In this document: positions 7,387 through 13,070 of the stretch, piece by piece
How the letters are laid out: every line of letters begins with the position of its first letter
Numbering within the stretch: the first letter of the stretch is position 1
From: Sulfitobacter sp.
GTDB lineage: Bacteria > Pseudomonadota > Alphaproteobacteria > Rhodobacterales > Rhodobacteraceae
Assembly: GCA_024636405.1 (NCBI GenBank)
Contig: JAGXHC010000106.1
Location: forward strand, 1 to 13,070
Length of the DNA stretch: 13,070 nt
Direction: 5' to 3'
Notes under the pieces: model-generated
Told to the model about the DNA's origin: nothing
Databases searched by the model: none
Seen by the model: the letters and a program-made list of their open reading frames with translations, nothing else
Program-made: the position numbers and the translations under genes

Positions 7387-8298
7387 CTACAACAGCAGAC
7401 CGATCAAAAGGGACACCCCCAACATTACCCCCCACGCCTGCCACAGACGGGTAATGGCAGCATCTATTTCTGCCGGACCAATGTCGCGCGTCCCCGCGGC
7501 AAAGACCCAGGCAAAGGGCTGCATGACGCCATCATAGGCGCGTGGACCGGCAAGCGCCACACCGATGGCGCGCGCCATCGCCGCTTCGGGCCACCCGGCA
7601 TTAGGAGAGCGGTGCCGTCGGGCATCAATGCCTATCTCGCGCCACTGGTCCATGACCCCGCCGGGCAACGCGATCAGCACCGCAGTCAGGCGCGCCGGGA
7701 TCAGGTTCAGCACATCATCCATGCGCGCCGCAGCTTTGCCAAACTCTTCGTGGCGCAGGGTGCGGTAGCCGATCATGCTGTCGGCGGTATTGACGACCTT
7801 ATAGACTAAAAGGCCGGGCAGACCCGCGATCAGAAACCAGAACGCCGGGGCGATGATCCCGTCACTGAGGTTTTCCGCGCCGCTTTCAATGGCGGCGCGG
7901 GCAATGTTCGGCGCGGCCATTTCAGCGGTGTCGCGGCTGACAATCATCGCGACGGCGCGCCGCCCCTGCGGTAGCGACTGCCGCAACCCATCGGCCACGG
8001 CACGCAGATGGTCGACCAACGAACGTTGGGCCAGAAGGATCGCGGCAACGACAATCGCCACGACCGGGCCAAGAAGGCTCAGGACCCAGCCCAGCAGGGC
8101 GGCACCGACCATCAGCACCACCAGCACACCTGCACCCTTTGACCGCCGCGCGGCACCGGTATTGAAACGTGCATCACACCATCCGATGATGCGGCCCATC
8201 AGAACGGCGGGGTGCGGGATGCGCTGCCAAAGCCAATTCGGCTCTCCCAGCAGGGCGTCCAGAACCATCGCGCAGACCAGGATAACGCCCGTGCTCAT
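7387..8298 (-). CDS. cbiB: Adenosylcobinamide-phosphate synthase CbiB (CobD of the aerobic pathway)
   Basis: This inner-membrane enzyme of 303 residues in late cobalamin synthesis joins adenosylcobyric acid to (R)-1-amino-2-propanol phosphate (or the free amine), giving adenosylcobinamide (phosphate). Family motifs are complete: D14 to GEP (18-20), HP (29-30), SRDT (121-124), [10 protein letters not shown] (138-147), NTADSMIGY (170-178), RMDDVLN (192-198), PARLT (201-205) and [12 protein letters not shown] (231-242). Hydrophobic segments at about 57-75, 78-92, 150-168 and 284-303 fit a membrane protein. Its ATG overlaps the cobC stop in a 4-bp ATGA at 8295-8298, suggesting translational coupling. 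The aerobic-pathway name is cobD, which is confusing because Salmonella CobD is the decarboxylase encoded next door. Confidence 0.96.
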   Translation of the reverse strand: MSTGVILVCAMVLDALLGEPNWLWQRIPHPAVLMGRIIGWCDARFNTGAARRSKGAGVLVVLMVGAALLGWVLSLLGPVVAIVVAAILLAQRSLVDHLRAVADGLRQSLPQGRRAVAMIVSRDTAEMAAPNIARAAIESGAENLSDGIIAPAFWFLIAGLPGLLVYKVVNTADSMIGYRTLRHEEFGKAAARMDDVLNLIPARLTAVLIALPGGVMDQWREIGIDARRHRSPNAGWPEAAMARAIGVALAGPRAYDGVMQPFAWVFAAGTRDIGPAEIDAAITRLWQAWGVMLGVSLLIGLLL

Positions 8299-9251
8299 GC
8301 CAGCGCTTTCGCCAGTTGTTCCCAGCCCGACGGCCCCGGCAAACCCAGCCGCAGCCAGCGCGGATTGTACGGAAAGACGCGGGTCCAGACGCGGTGCCGT
8401 GCCAGCCTGACCTGCCAGTCCACCGCGCTTTCGACATCGTATAGACGAAACAATGTGGTGCCGCCGATCATCTGCGCGTTGGCGGTGGTCATGATCGTGT
8501 CCAGCCTGTCCGCATCGCGTTCCAGCCGATCACGCGTCGCGTTGGCCCACCCGGTATCTCGCAGCGCCGCCGCGCCGATATGCAGGGCCGGACCGCTGAC
8601 AGGCCAGGGTCCAAGGCGCCGCGCCAGCGTGTCGACATAAAGTGGATCGCCAATCACAAAGCCGAGCCGCAAACCGGCCAGGCCCCAGAACTTGCCAAAG
8701 CTTTTCAGGATCAGCGTGCCGGGTGCCGTGGCCTGTGACATCAGCGACCGTTCCGGCATCACGTCACAAAAGCTTTCGTCGATGACCCGCAGCGCGCCGT
8801 GTATATCGTGCGCCCGCCACAACCGCCCGTCGGGGTTATTGGGGTGAACATGAACCGAAGCGGTGGGTGCTGTGCCGCCATCCTGCCCGTCGGCGATCCT
8901 CCAGCCGGCATCGGCAAAGGCGGCGGCGTGTTCGTTGTAGGTGGGGCCGGGGATATCCACAGATTCGGGCCGCGTCAGCCACGGGATCTGCGCGATGGCA
9001 GCAGAGGCGCCGGGCACCGCCAGCACCGCAGCGGCATCCGGTACGGACCAAAATTCGCGCGCCGCCTGCACCAGCGCATCCTGGGCGGCGCGGTCCGGCA
9101 GATCGGCCCATGACGGCATCGGCACGTCGCCCGGCGCAAACGGTAACGGATTGATTCCCGTCGAAAGATCGAGCCATTGGGCGCGCGTACCACCGAAACG
9201 TGCAGCCGCAGCATCAACCCCGCCGCCATGATCACGAGTCTCTACACTCAA
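8295..9251 (-). CDS. cobC: Threonine-phosphate decarboxylase CobC (PLP enzyme of cobalamin synthesis)
   Basis: This is a fold-type I PLP enzyme of 318 residues, equivalent to Salmonella CobD. It decarboxylates L-threonine O-3-phosphate to (R)-1-amino-2-propanol phosphate, the linker that CbiB attaches. Visible features are the N-terminal [15 protein letters not shown] and [11 protein letters not shown], the PLP-contact HPNNPDG (136-142), D158 in VIDESF, the Schiff-base lysine K187 in [10 protein letters not shown], and R195 in LRLGF. The start is TTG, preceded by AAAAGG about 9 bases upstream. No other start lies in frame between it and an upstream stop, and the N-terminus fits the family. 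With its coupled neighbour cbiB it forms the aminopropanol-arm module; the rest of the cob pathway is outside the window. Confidence 0.95.
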   Translation of the reverse strand: MSVETRDHGGGVDAAAARFGGTRAQWLDLSTGINPLPFAPGDVPMPSWADLPDRAAQDALVQAAREFWSVPDAAAVLAVPGASAAIAQIPWLTRPESVDIPGPTYNEHAAAFADAGWRIADGQDGGTAPTASVHVHPNNPDGRLWRAHDIHGALRVIDESFCDVMPERSLMSQATAPGTLILKSFGKFWGLAGLRLGFVIGDPLYVDTLARRLGPWPVSGPALHIGAAALRDTGWANATRDRLERDADRLDTIMTTANAQMIGGTTLFRLYDVESAVDWQVRLARHRVWTRVFPYNPRWLRLGLPGPSGWEQLAKALA

Positions 9252-9280
9252 GAATTTGCGCCTTTTGCTGGCATGTTGGA

Positions 9281-9310
9281 TGAATACGCACTAGGGTTGA
9301 GGCTGGTCAA
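9281..9310 (-). promoter_or_regulatory. Candidate sigma-70-type promoter for cobC
   Basis: On the minus strand TTGACC (9310-9305; 5 of 6 to consensus) is followed after 18 bases by TATTCA (9286-9281; 3 of 6). Transcription would begin near 9274, leaving a leader of roughly 23 bases to the TTG start. Such a leader is too short for a cobalamin riboswitch, and no B12-box sequence is seen. The -10 match is weak. Confidence 0.35.
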
Positions 9311-9357
9311 AGCTGAATTGAGTGCCCTTTGCAAGGGGGCTGTTCCAGAGGAACCGG

Positions 9358-9387
9358 TTGGCGGCGGCGGGTTGTACGCGGTATCAT
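9358..9387 (+). promoter_or_regulatory. Candidate promoter for the receiver-domain gene
   Basis: TTGGCG (9358-9363; 4 of 6) and TATCAT (9382-9387; 5 of 6) are separated by 18 bases. The implied leader is about 64 bases and contains the hairpin at 9411-9426. This rests on a motif match only. Confidence 0.3.
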
Positions 9388-9410
9388 TCAGCACAATTTG
9401 CGCCTGTGCA

Positions 9411-9426
9411 GCCGCGTTTTCGCGGC
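9411..9426 (+). other. Hairpin in the leader of the receiver-domain gene
   Basis: GCCGCG-TTTT-CGCGGC is a perfect 6-bp stem with a T4 loop, 31 bp upstream of the ATG. The T's are in the loop and none follow, so it is not an intrinsic terminator. It could affect mRNA stability. Two smaller stems lie upstream: CCCTT-TGC-AAGGG at 9325-9337 and GTTCC-AGA-GGAAC at 9342-9354. Confidence 0.3.
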
Positions 9427-9457
9427 ACTGTCCGCCGATGCCGCAAGGAGCCTGCCC

Positions 9458-9823
9458 ATGAAAGTGCTCATCGTTCAAAGCCGGATTGAACTGGGTCGGC
9501 TGTGGTTGCGGCATCTTGCGCGTCACGGGATGCAGGTCACCCATGTGGCAACCCAGATCGAGGCGACGGATTTTCTGGGGCTGCATGATGTCAATATCAT
9601 CATCCTTGATCTGGTGATCGACGCAGGCGGCTCTGCCCTGTCTGTGGCGGATTATGCCAATTACCGCCAACCCGACGCGCGGGTGATTTTTGTCACCGAC
9701 ACAACCTTCTTTTCGGATGGGTCGATCTTTGCCCATTCAGCCAATGCGCGCGCGTACCTGCCGTGCTCCACCCCGCCCGAAGATCTGGCCGCTATGGTTG
9801 AACATTACGCCACGGTGGGTTGA
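9458..9823 (+). CDS. Stand-alone response-regulator receiver protein, degenerate active site
   Basis: This protein of 121 residues is a single receiver (CheY-like) domain with no output domain. The usual strand pattern is present: MKVLIVQS, then NIIILDL with the candidate phosphoacceptor D51, then VIFVTDTT with the switch Thr at T80, and the switch aromatic Y100 in AYLPC. The acidic pair that normally follows strand 1 and binds magnesium is replaced by Q7-S8. The conserved Lys after strand 5 is replaced by C103. Phosphorylation may therefore be weak or absent, and it may act by binding a partner. The start at 9458 has AAGGAG at 9445-9450 with 7 bases spacing; upstream in-frame ATGs lack this. 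No histidine kinase is nearby. It ends 2 bp before the convergent GST-type gene. Confidence 0.85.
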   Translation: MKVLIVQSRIELGRLWLRHLARHGMQVTHVATQIEATDFLGLHDVNIIILDLVIDAGGSALSVADYANYRQPDARVIFVTDTTFFSDGSIFAHSANARAYLPCSTPPEDLAAMVEHYATVG

Positions 9824-9825
9824 TA

Positions 9826-10803
9826 TCAGCCGCCTCGCCCATGCGGCGCGTGAAAGTCCAGCACCGGGTTTATCGGAATGATCCGGTTGGGATTAATCGT
9901 TTCATGGCTGTAATGGTAATGGTGCACGATATGATCGAAATTGACCGTTTCCGCCACGCCGGGGGTCTGGAAAAGCTGCTTGGTATAGCCCCAGATATTC
10001 GGGTAATCCACGATCCGGCGTCGGTTGCATTTGAAGTGCTGGTGATAGACCTGATCGAACCGCACCAGCGTGGTGAATAGCCGCCAGTCCGCTTCGGTCA
10101 GGGTATCGCCCATCAGAAATCGGTTGCCGCCCAAAATGTCCTCTATCCAGTCGAGCGATTCAAAAAGCGGCTTGACCGCTGCATCATAGGCGTCTTGCGT
10201 GGTGGCAAAACCGGCCTTGTAGACGCCGTTGTTGACGGTGTCGTAAATGCGGTCATTGATCGGCTCGATCGCACCGCGAAGCGGCTCCGGCCAGAAATCG
10301 GCCTTGTTGCCGGTGATGCCGTCAAAGGCGCTGTTCAGCATGCGGATGATCTCGGCGCTTTCGTTTGAGACGATGGTGCCGCGCTGTTTGTCCCACAGAA
10401 TCGGAACGGTGACGCGGCCTGTGAAGCCGGGATCGGCGCGGGTATAGATATCTCGGGCGAAAGGCAGACCAAAAAGGGTATCGCCGGTCGCGCCGGGGAA
10501 ATCGGTGTCAAACGTCCACCCCTCACCCAGCATGTAGGGATGCACGACACTGACGCCGATATGGTCCGTCAGCCCCTTCAGAGCGCGAAAGATCAACGTG
10601 CGATGTGCCCAGGGACAGGCCAGGCTGACATACAGATGATAGCGCCCTGATTCCGCCTTGAATCCGTCTGTTCCGGACGGTCCGGCGCTGCCGTCGGCGG
10701 TGATCCAGTTGCGAAACTGCGCGGCAGCGCGTTCAAATTTGCCGCCCGTGGCCTTGGTATCGTACCATGCGTCCTGCCACTTTCCATCGACCAGCATGCC
10801 CAT
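9826..10803 (-). CDS. yqjG: Glutathionyl-hydroquinone reductase (Xi-class GST, YqjG/ECM4 family)
   Basis: This cytoplasmic enzyme of 325 residues should reduce S-glutathionyl-hydroquinones with glutathione, returning the hydroquinone and GSSG. The thioredoxin-like N-domain holds the catalytic Cys C63 in SLACPWAHRTL, the cis-Pro motif TVPILWD (132-138) and the glutathione-contacting SNESAEI (146-152). The helical C-domain includes DTLTEADWRLFTTLVRFDQVY and the family's C-terminal PNIWGYTKQLFQTPGVAETVNFDHI. The length fits the family, which is longer than ordinary GSTs. GAGGGGGA lies just upstream of the first ATG, and a second in-frame ATG follows at codon 3. The symbol is the E. coli homologue's; the natural substrate is unknown. 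Confidence 0.92.
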   Translation of the reverse strand: MGMLVDGKWQDAWYDTKATGGKFERAAAQFRNWITADGSAGPSGTDGFKAESGRYHLYVSLACPWAHRTLIFRALKGLTDHIGVSVVHPYMLGEGWTFDTDFPGATGDTLFGLPFARDIYTRADPGFTGRVTVPILWDKQRGTIVSNESAEIIRMLNSAFDGITGNKADFWPEPLRGAIEPINDRIYDTVNNGVYKAGFATTQDAYDAAVKPLFESLDWIEDILGGNRFLMGDTLTEADWRLFTTLVRFDQVYHQHFKCNRRRIVDYPNIWGYTKQLFQTPGVAETVNFDHIVHHYHYSHETINPNRIIPINPVLDFHAPHGRGG

Positions 10804-10836
10804 CTTGTTCCCCCTCTAATGCATTGGGCCATATAT

Positions 10837-10842
10837 AGTATA
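10837..10842 (-). promoter_or_regulatory. Candidate -10 element of the hydroquinone reductase gene
   Basis: On the minus strand TATACT (5 of 6 to consensus) lies about 34 bp upstream of the ATG, inside a self-complementary AT patch (10831-10844) that stands out in GC-rich surroundings. No clear -35 element is seen at the right distance, so the promoter call is weak. Confidence 0.3.
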
Positions 10843-10974
10843 TCTCAACCCTCGCGGCCAGTTTGCTGACGTGCGCAGCCACCCTGCGCCCGCGCACCGA
10901 GGTCGCGTGTCATAATTTATTAACTTGATTTTGCCATGTTTTCCGCCAGCCTAGCGCGTAACAGGGGGATGATT

Positions 10975-11328
10975 ATGGAAGCCATACTTTCAAAAGAGGT
11001 GCAGGCGGGGCTCGACGCTGCCAGGCTTGCCAACCTGCGCAAGGCATCGCGTTTGCGCATAGATGTGGACGGCGTGATGCGGCCGGTGTTGCGCATGTGG
11101 AAAACAGGATTCGCCATGGAAGCACAGACCGCACCGCAGTTGCGCGGCCTTGTGGACCTGTATGACGGTGCGAAACATCTGTTTCAGTGTCTGATCGTGG
11201 CAAGCGATGAAGAAGACGGCGAAATGCAGTACGAGTTCAAACGTGCAACGGCGGTCACGGACCGGCCACCTCTGGATTTCGAGCGTGCAGAGAGCGTGCC
11301 GTCTGGCCTGATCGAAGACGCGCGCTGA
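10975..11328 (+). CDS. Conserved-looking hypothetical protein, 117 residues
   Basis: The function is not recognised. It starts with a helical, basic segment (MEAILSKEVQAGLDAARLAN, then LRKASRLRI), followed by a part rich in probable beta strands: VDGVMRPVLRMWKTGFAMEA, then LRGLVDLYDGAKHLFQCLIVAS, then YEFKR. An R-x-x-R-like start followed by a small beta-rich body loosely recalls PilZ domains, but the diagnostic D/N-x-S-x-x-G is not convincing. There is no signal peptide or membrane segment. I recall similar proteins in other Rhodobacterales. The start at 10975 is chosen because AGGGGG at 10963-10968 gives 6 bases spacing; the ATG at 10969 abuts that site and the one at 10936 lacks it. It is preceded by an AT-rich stretch (10916-10934) and followed by a terminator-like hairpin. 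Confidence 0.8.
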   Translation: MEAILSKEVQAGLDAARLANLRKASRLRIDVDGVMRPVLRMWKTGFAMEAQTAPQLRGLVDLYDGAKHLFQCLIVASDEEDGEMQYEFKRATAVTDRPPLDFERAESVPSGLIEDAR

Positions 11329-11343
11329 GCCTTTGCTGCGGTA

Positions 11344-11365
11344 AGGCGGGATTTCATTCCCGCCT
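11344..11365. terminator. Bidirectional terminator-like hairpin
   Basis: AGGCGGGA and TCCCGCCT form a perfect 8-bp stem (11344-11351 with 11358-11365) around a 6-base loop. It lies between two convergent genes, 15 bp after the stop at 11328 and just before the MalY/PatB stop at 11372. Neither strand carries a long T run after the stem, so efficiency is uncertain. Confidence 0.5.
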
Positions 11366-11371
11366 CACGCG

Positions 11372-12541
11372 TTATTGCAGATCGCTGAAAGCCTTGGTGA
11401 GGCGGTCACACGCCTCCTGGATCCGCGCGCGCGGCGTGGCCAGATTAAAGCGAAGGAACTCCTCACCCCCGGTGCCAAAAGTCACGCCATGGTTGACGGC
11501 AATCTGTGCGTTCTGTTCCACCCTCTTGATGCAATCCGCCTTTGACATACCGGTGCCGGAGAAATCGACCCAGGCAAGGTAAGTCGCCTCAAGCGGCATC
11601 GATTTCAGGCCCGGAATGGCATTGACTGCACTGTCAAATATCTGCCGGTTGCCATCCAGATAGGTGACCAGATCATCAACCCATGCCGCACCTTCGGGGG
11701 AATAGGCAGCGGTGGCCATGAACAGGCCGAATGAATTGGGCGACAGGCCAAAGGCCGTCATGCGTGTTGCGAATTTCGCCCGCAGGTCGGGGTCCGGAAT
11801 GATGACATTGCCCGAATGGCACCCCGCAATGTTAAAGGTCTTGGTGGTGGCGTTCAAAACCACAAGCCGGTCTTCGATACCATCGAGCCGTCCCATGGCG
11901 ATGTGTTCAAGGCCGGGCATGACAAGGTCCTGATGGATTTCGTCCGAGACCAGCACAAGGTCATGCCGTTTCGCAAAATCCGCAACGCCTTGCAGCTCGT
12001 CGCGGGTCCAGACGCGGCCGCCCGGATTGTGCGGTGAACACAGAACCAGCATCTTTTCATTGCCGGTCATCTGGGCGTCATAGGCGGTGAAATCCATCTC
12101 ATACCGGCCGGCGTTGTTGACCAGCTGACATTCAACCACCTCGCGCCCGGCGGCTTTTATGACACGGGCAAAGGCATGGTAGACAGGCGTAAAAAGGATA
12201 ATGCCATCACCCGGAGCAGTGAACGCATCCACGCACATGGCGGTGCCGTTAACCAACCCGTGGGTGGTAAAGATCCACTCCTTTTCGATGTTCCAGCTGT
12301 GTCGCTGCGACATCCACCACACGATCGCATCAAGGTACGCGGTGTCGTCGCCGAAATAGCCGTAAATGCCATGCTCCAGCTGCGCTTTCAGCGCGTCCTG
12401 CACCACGGCGGGCGGGCGGAAATCCATATCGGCGACCCACATCGGGATTCCGGTATCGGCAGGCACGCCGTAGACCTTTTCCATCGCATCCCATTTGGCG
12501 CAATGTGTCCCGCGCCGCTCAATCATCTCGTCAAAACTCAT
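11372..12541 (-). CDS. MalY/PatB-family PLP-dependent C-S lyase (cystathionine beta-lyase type)
   Basis: This fold-type I PLP enzyme of 389 residues is expected to cleave cystathionine or other cysteine S-conjugates to pyruvate, ammonia and a thiol. Visible motifs are the family start FDEMIERRGTHCAKWD, MWVADMDF, the substrate-domain Y-G-Y-F, HNPGGRVW (PLP-contact Asn at N172), SDEIHQDL (D200, pairing with the pyridine nitrogen), the Schiff-base lysine K234 in NATTKTFNIAG, and a carboxylate-binding Arg in EEFLRFNLATPR. It may serve methionine synthesis or sulfur scavenging, and aminotransferase activity is the main alternative. Start choice: GAGGA lies 6 bases before the ATG at 12541 but directly abuts the ATG at 12547, so the shorter form is preferred. 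It is divergent from def and faces the hypothetical gene across the hairpin. Confidence 0.92.
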   Translation of the reverse strand: MSFDEMIERRGTHCAKWDAMEKVYGVPADTGIPMWVADMDFRPPAVVQDALKAQLEHGIYGYFGDDTAYLDAIVWWMSQRHSWNIEKEWIFTTHGLVNGTAMCVDAFTAPGDGIILFTPVYHAFARVIKAAGREVVECQLVNNAGRYEMDFTAYDAQMTGNEKMLVLCSPHNPGGRVWTRDELQGVADFAKRHDLVLVSDEIHQDLVMPGLEHIAMGRLDGIEDRLVVLNATTKTFNIAGCHSGNVIIPDPDLRAKFATRMTAFGLSPNSFGLFMATAAYSPEGAAWVDDLVTYLDGNRQIFDSAVNAIPGLKSMPLEATYLAWVDFSGTGMSKADCIKRVEQNAQIAVNHGVTFGTGGEEFLRFNLATPRARIQEACDRLTKAFSDLQ

Positions 12542-12638
12542 TACCATTCCTCGCGTGTTTGCAGCGCAAGCTACAGACTAACGATGCGGCTGCAAGCCCC
12601 CGGTTGCACAGAGCGCGGGCATCGCCTAAATCACCTGC

Positions 12639-13070
12639 ATGAAACGCTCTATTCTCTTGCACCCTGACCCCCGTCTGAAAAAGGCCGCATCACCCTTCAG
12701 CGATCTGACGGATGAACTGCGCAGCCTGGCCGATGACATGCTGGCCACAATGTACGATGCGCCGGGCATCGGGCTGGCCGCGCCGCAGGTCGGCGTGCTG
12801 AGCCGTCTGATCGTGCTTGATTGCGTCAAGGAAGAAGGCGGAACACCGCGCCCGCTGGTGATGTTCAATCCGCAGGTGGTGACCTCTTCGGATGATCTGA
12901 ACACCTATGAGGAAGGTTGCCTGAGCATTCCCGAACAATTTGGCGATGTGACCCGCCCGGCGTCGGTTGAGGCGCGTTGGATCGACCGCGACGGGAAAGA
13001 GCGCCACGAAGAATTCAGCGGACTTTGGGCAACCTGCGTGCAACATGAAATTGACCATCTCAACGGCAAG
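12639..13070 (+). CDS. def: Peptide deformylase, 3' end beyond window
   Basis: 144 codons are visible of a family that usually has about 165-175. The enzyme removes the formyl group from the N-terminal Met of new proteins and uses a bound metal, normally Fe2+. All three signature motifs are present: GIGLAAPQVG (43-52), EEGCLSIP (91-98, metal ligand C94) and QHEIDHLNG (135-143, metal ligands H136 and H140, catalytic E137). The reading frame is open to the last base, so this is truncation by the window, not a broken gene. No good Shine-Dalgarno precedes the ATG, but the N-terminus MKRSILLHPDPRLKK matches the family well. In many bacteria def is followed by fmt, which would lie outside this window. 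Confidence 0.97.
   Translation, partial: MKRSILLHPDPRLKKAASPFSDLTDELRSLADDMLATMYDAPGIGLAAPQVGVLSRLIVLDCVKEEGGTPRPLVMFNPQVVTSSDDLNTYEEGCLSIPEQFGDVTRPASVEARWIDRDGKERHEEFSGLWATCVQHEIDHLNGK

Noticed and set aside
6325..7809. A 494-codon plus-strand open frame across the transglycosylase and cbiB.
   Set aside because: It spans two well-supported minus-strand genes and their junction, and its product resembles no family.
8953..8961. A second DnaA-box-like sequence, ATATCCACA.
   Set aside because: It has one mismatch and lies within cobC coding sequence with no other boxes around it.
9329..9457. N-terminal extension of the receiver protein to an ATG at 9329.
   Set aside because: The extension is basic and unlike a receiver domain, and a strong AAGGAG with correct spacing supports 9458.
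9434..9457. GCCGCAAGGAGCCTGCCC resembles part of a B12-box of cobalamin riboswitches.
   Set aside because: It sits on the strand of the receiver gene, not cobC. The GGAG is simply the ribosome-binding site, and the other riboswitch elements are not found upstream.
10871..10897. GTGCGC/GCGCAC inverted repeat with a 15-base gap.
   Set aside because: Short GC arms with a long loop are common by chance at this composition, and alternative pairings exist.
10916..10940. CtrA-like TTAA-N7-TTAA site before the 117-residue gene.
   Set aside because: TTAA is followed seven bases later by TTGC, so the second half site is not matched.
1..13070. A hidden defence, phage or biosynthetic system.
   Set aside because: Every substantial frame resolves to a housekeeping, cofactor, envelope, detoxification or transposase gene; no toxin-antitoxin pair, nuclease-helicase set, repeat array or integrase is visible.

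Overview
The window looks like chromosomal DNA of an alphaproteobacterium, most likely a Rhodobacterales (Roseobacter-clade) species. This is inferred from high-GC coding DNA, from the residues around the SMC Walker A region, and from small genes and a cobC-cbiB arrangement that I recall as typical of that order. The genus cannot be fixed from the sequence alone. There are 12 genes, and no stretch of more than about 206 bases lacks one. No tRNA, rRNA, CRISPR array or phage block is visible.

Layout. (1) 5-941: a complete IS5-family insertion sequence with one intact DDE transposase gene, 18-bp inverted ends and a TTA target duplication; its right end lies 13 bp beyond the stop of the next gene. 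(2) 952-2106: a GntR/FadR-type regulator (minus strand) divergent from a small lipoprotein gene (plus strand), with a perfect TGGTCA-N7-TGACCA palindrome between them. (3) 2290-5745: smc, the chromosome-organising ATPase, starting at TTG, with a perfect consensus DnaA box in its upstream region. (4) 5788-9251, all minus strand: a compact run read as cobC, cbiB, an MltB-type lytic transglycosylase and a rhodanese, with gaps of -4, 12 and 18 bp, so probably one transcript. CobC and CbiB supply and attach the aminopropanol phosphate arm of cobalamin. The last two genes act on the cell wall and on sulfur, with no obvious link to B12. (5) 9458-9823: a stand-alone, degenerate response-regulator receiver with a short hairpin leader, convergent with (6) 9826-10803, a glutathionyl-hydroquinone reductase-type GST. 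(7) 10975-11328: an uncharacterised 117-residue protein, facing a MalY/PatB-type C-S lyase (11372-12541) across a terminator-like hairpin. (8) 12639-13070: peptide deformylase (def), cut by the window end.

Most of this is ordinary housekeeping or conserved accessory content. I found no convincing new multi-gene system. The points most worth a second look are the degenerate receiver, the DnaA box before smc, the FadR palindrome, the possible tandem IS at the left edge, and the cobalamin-wall-sulfur gene run. Several starts were moved to the in-frame ATG with a properly spaced Shine-Dalgarno sequence, or are TTG codons.
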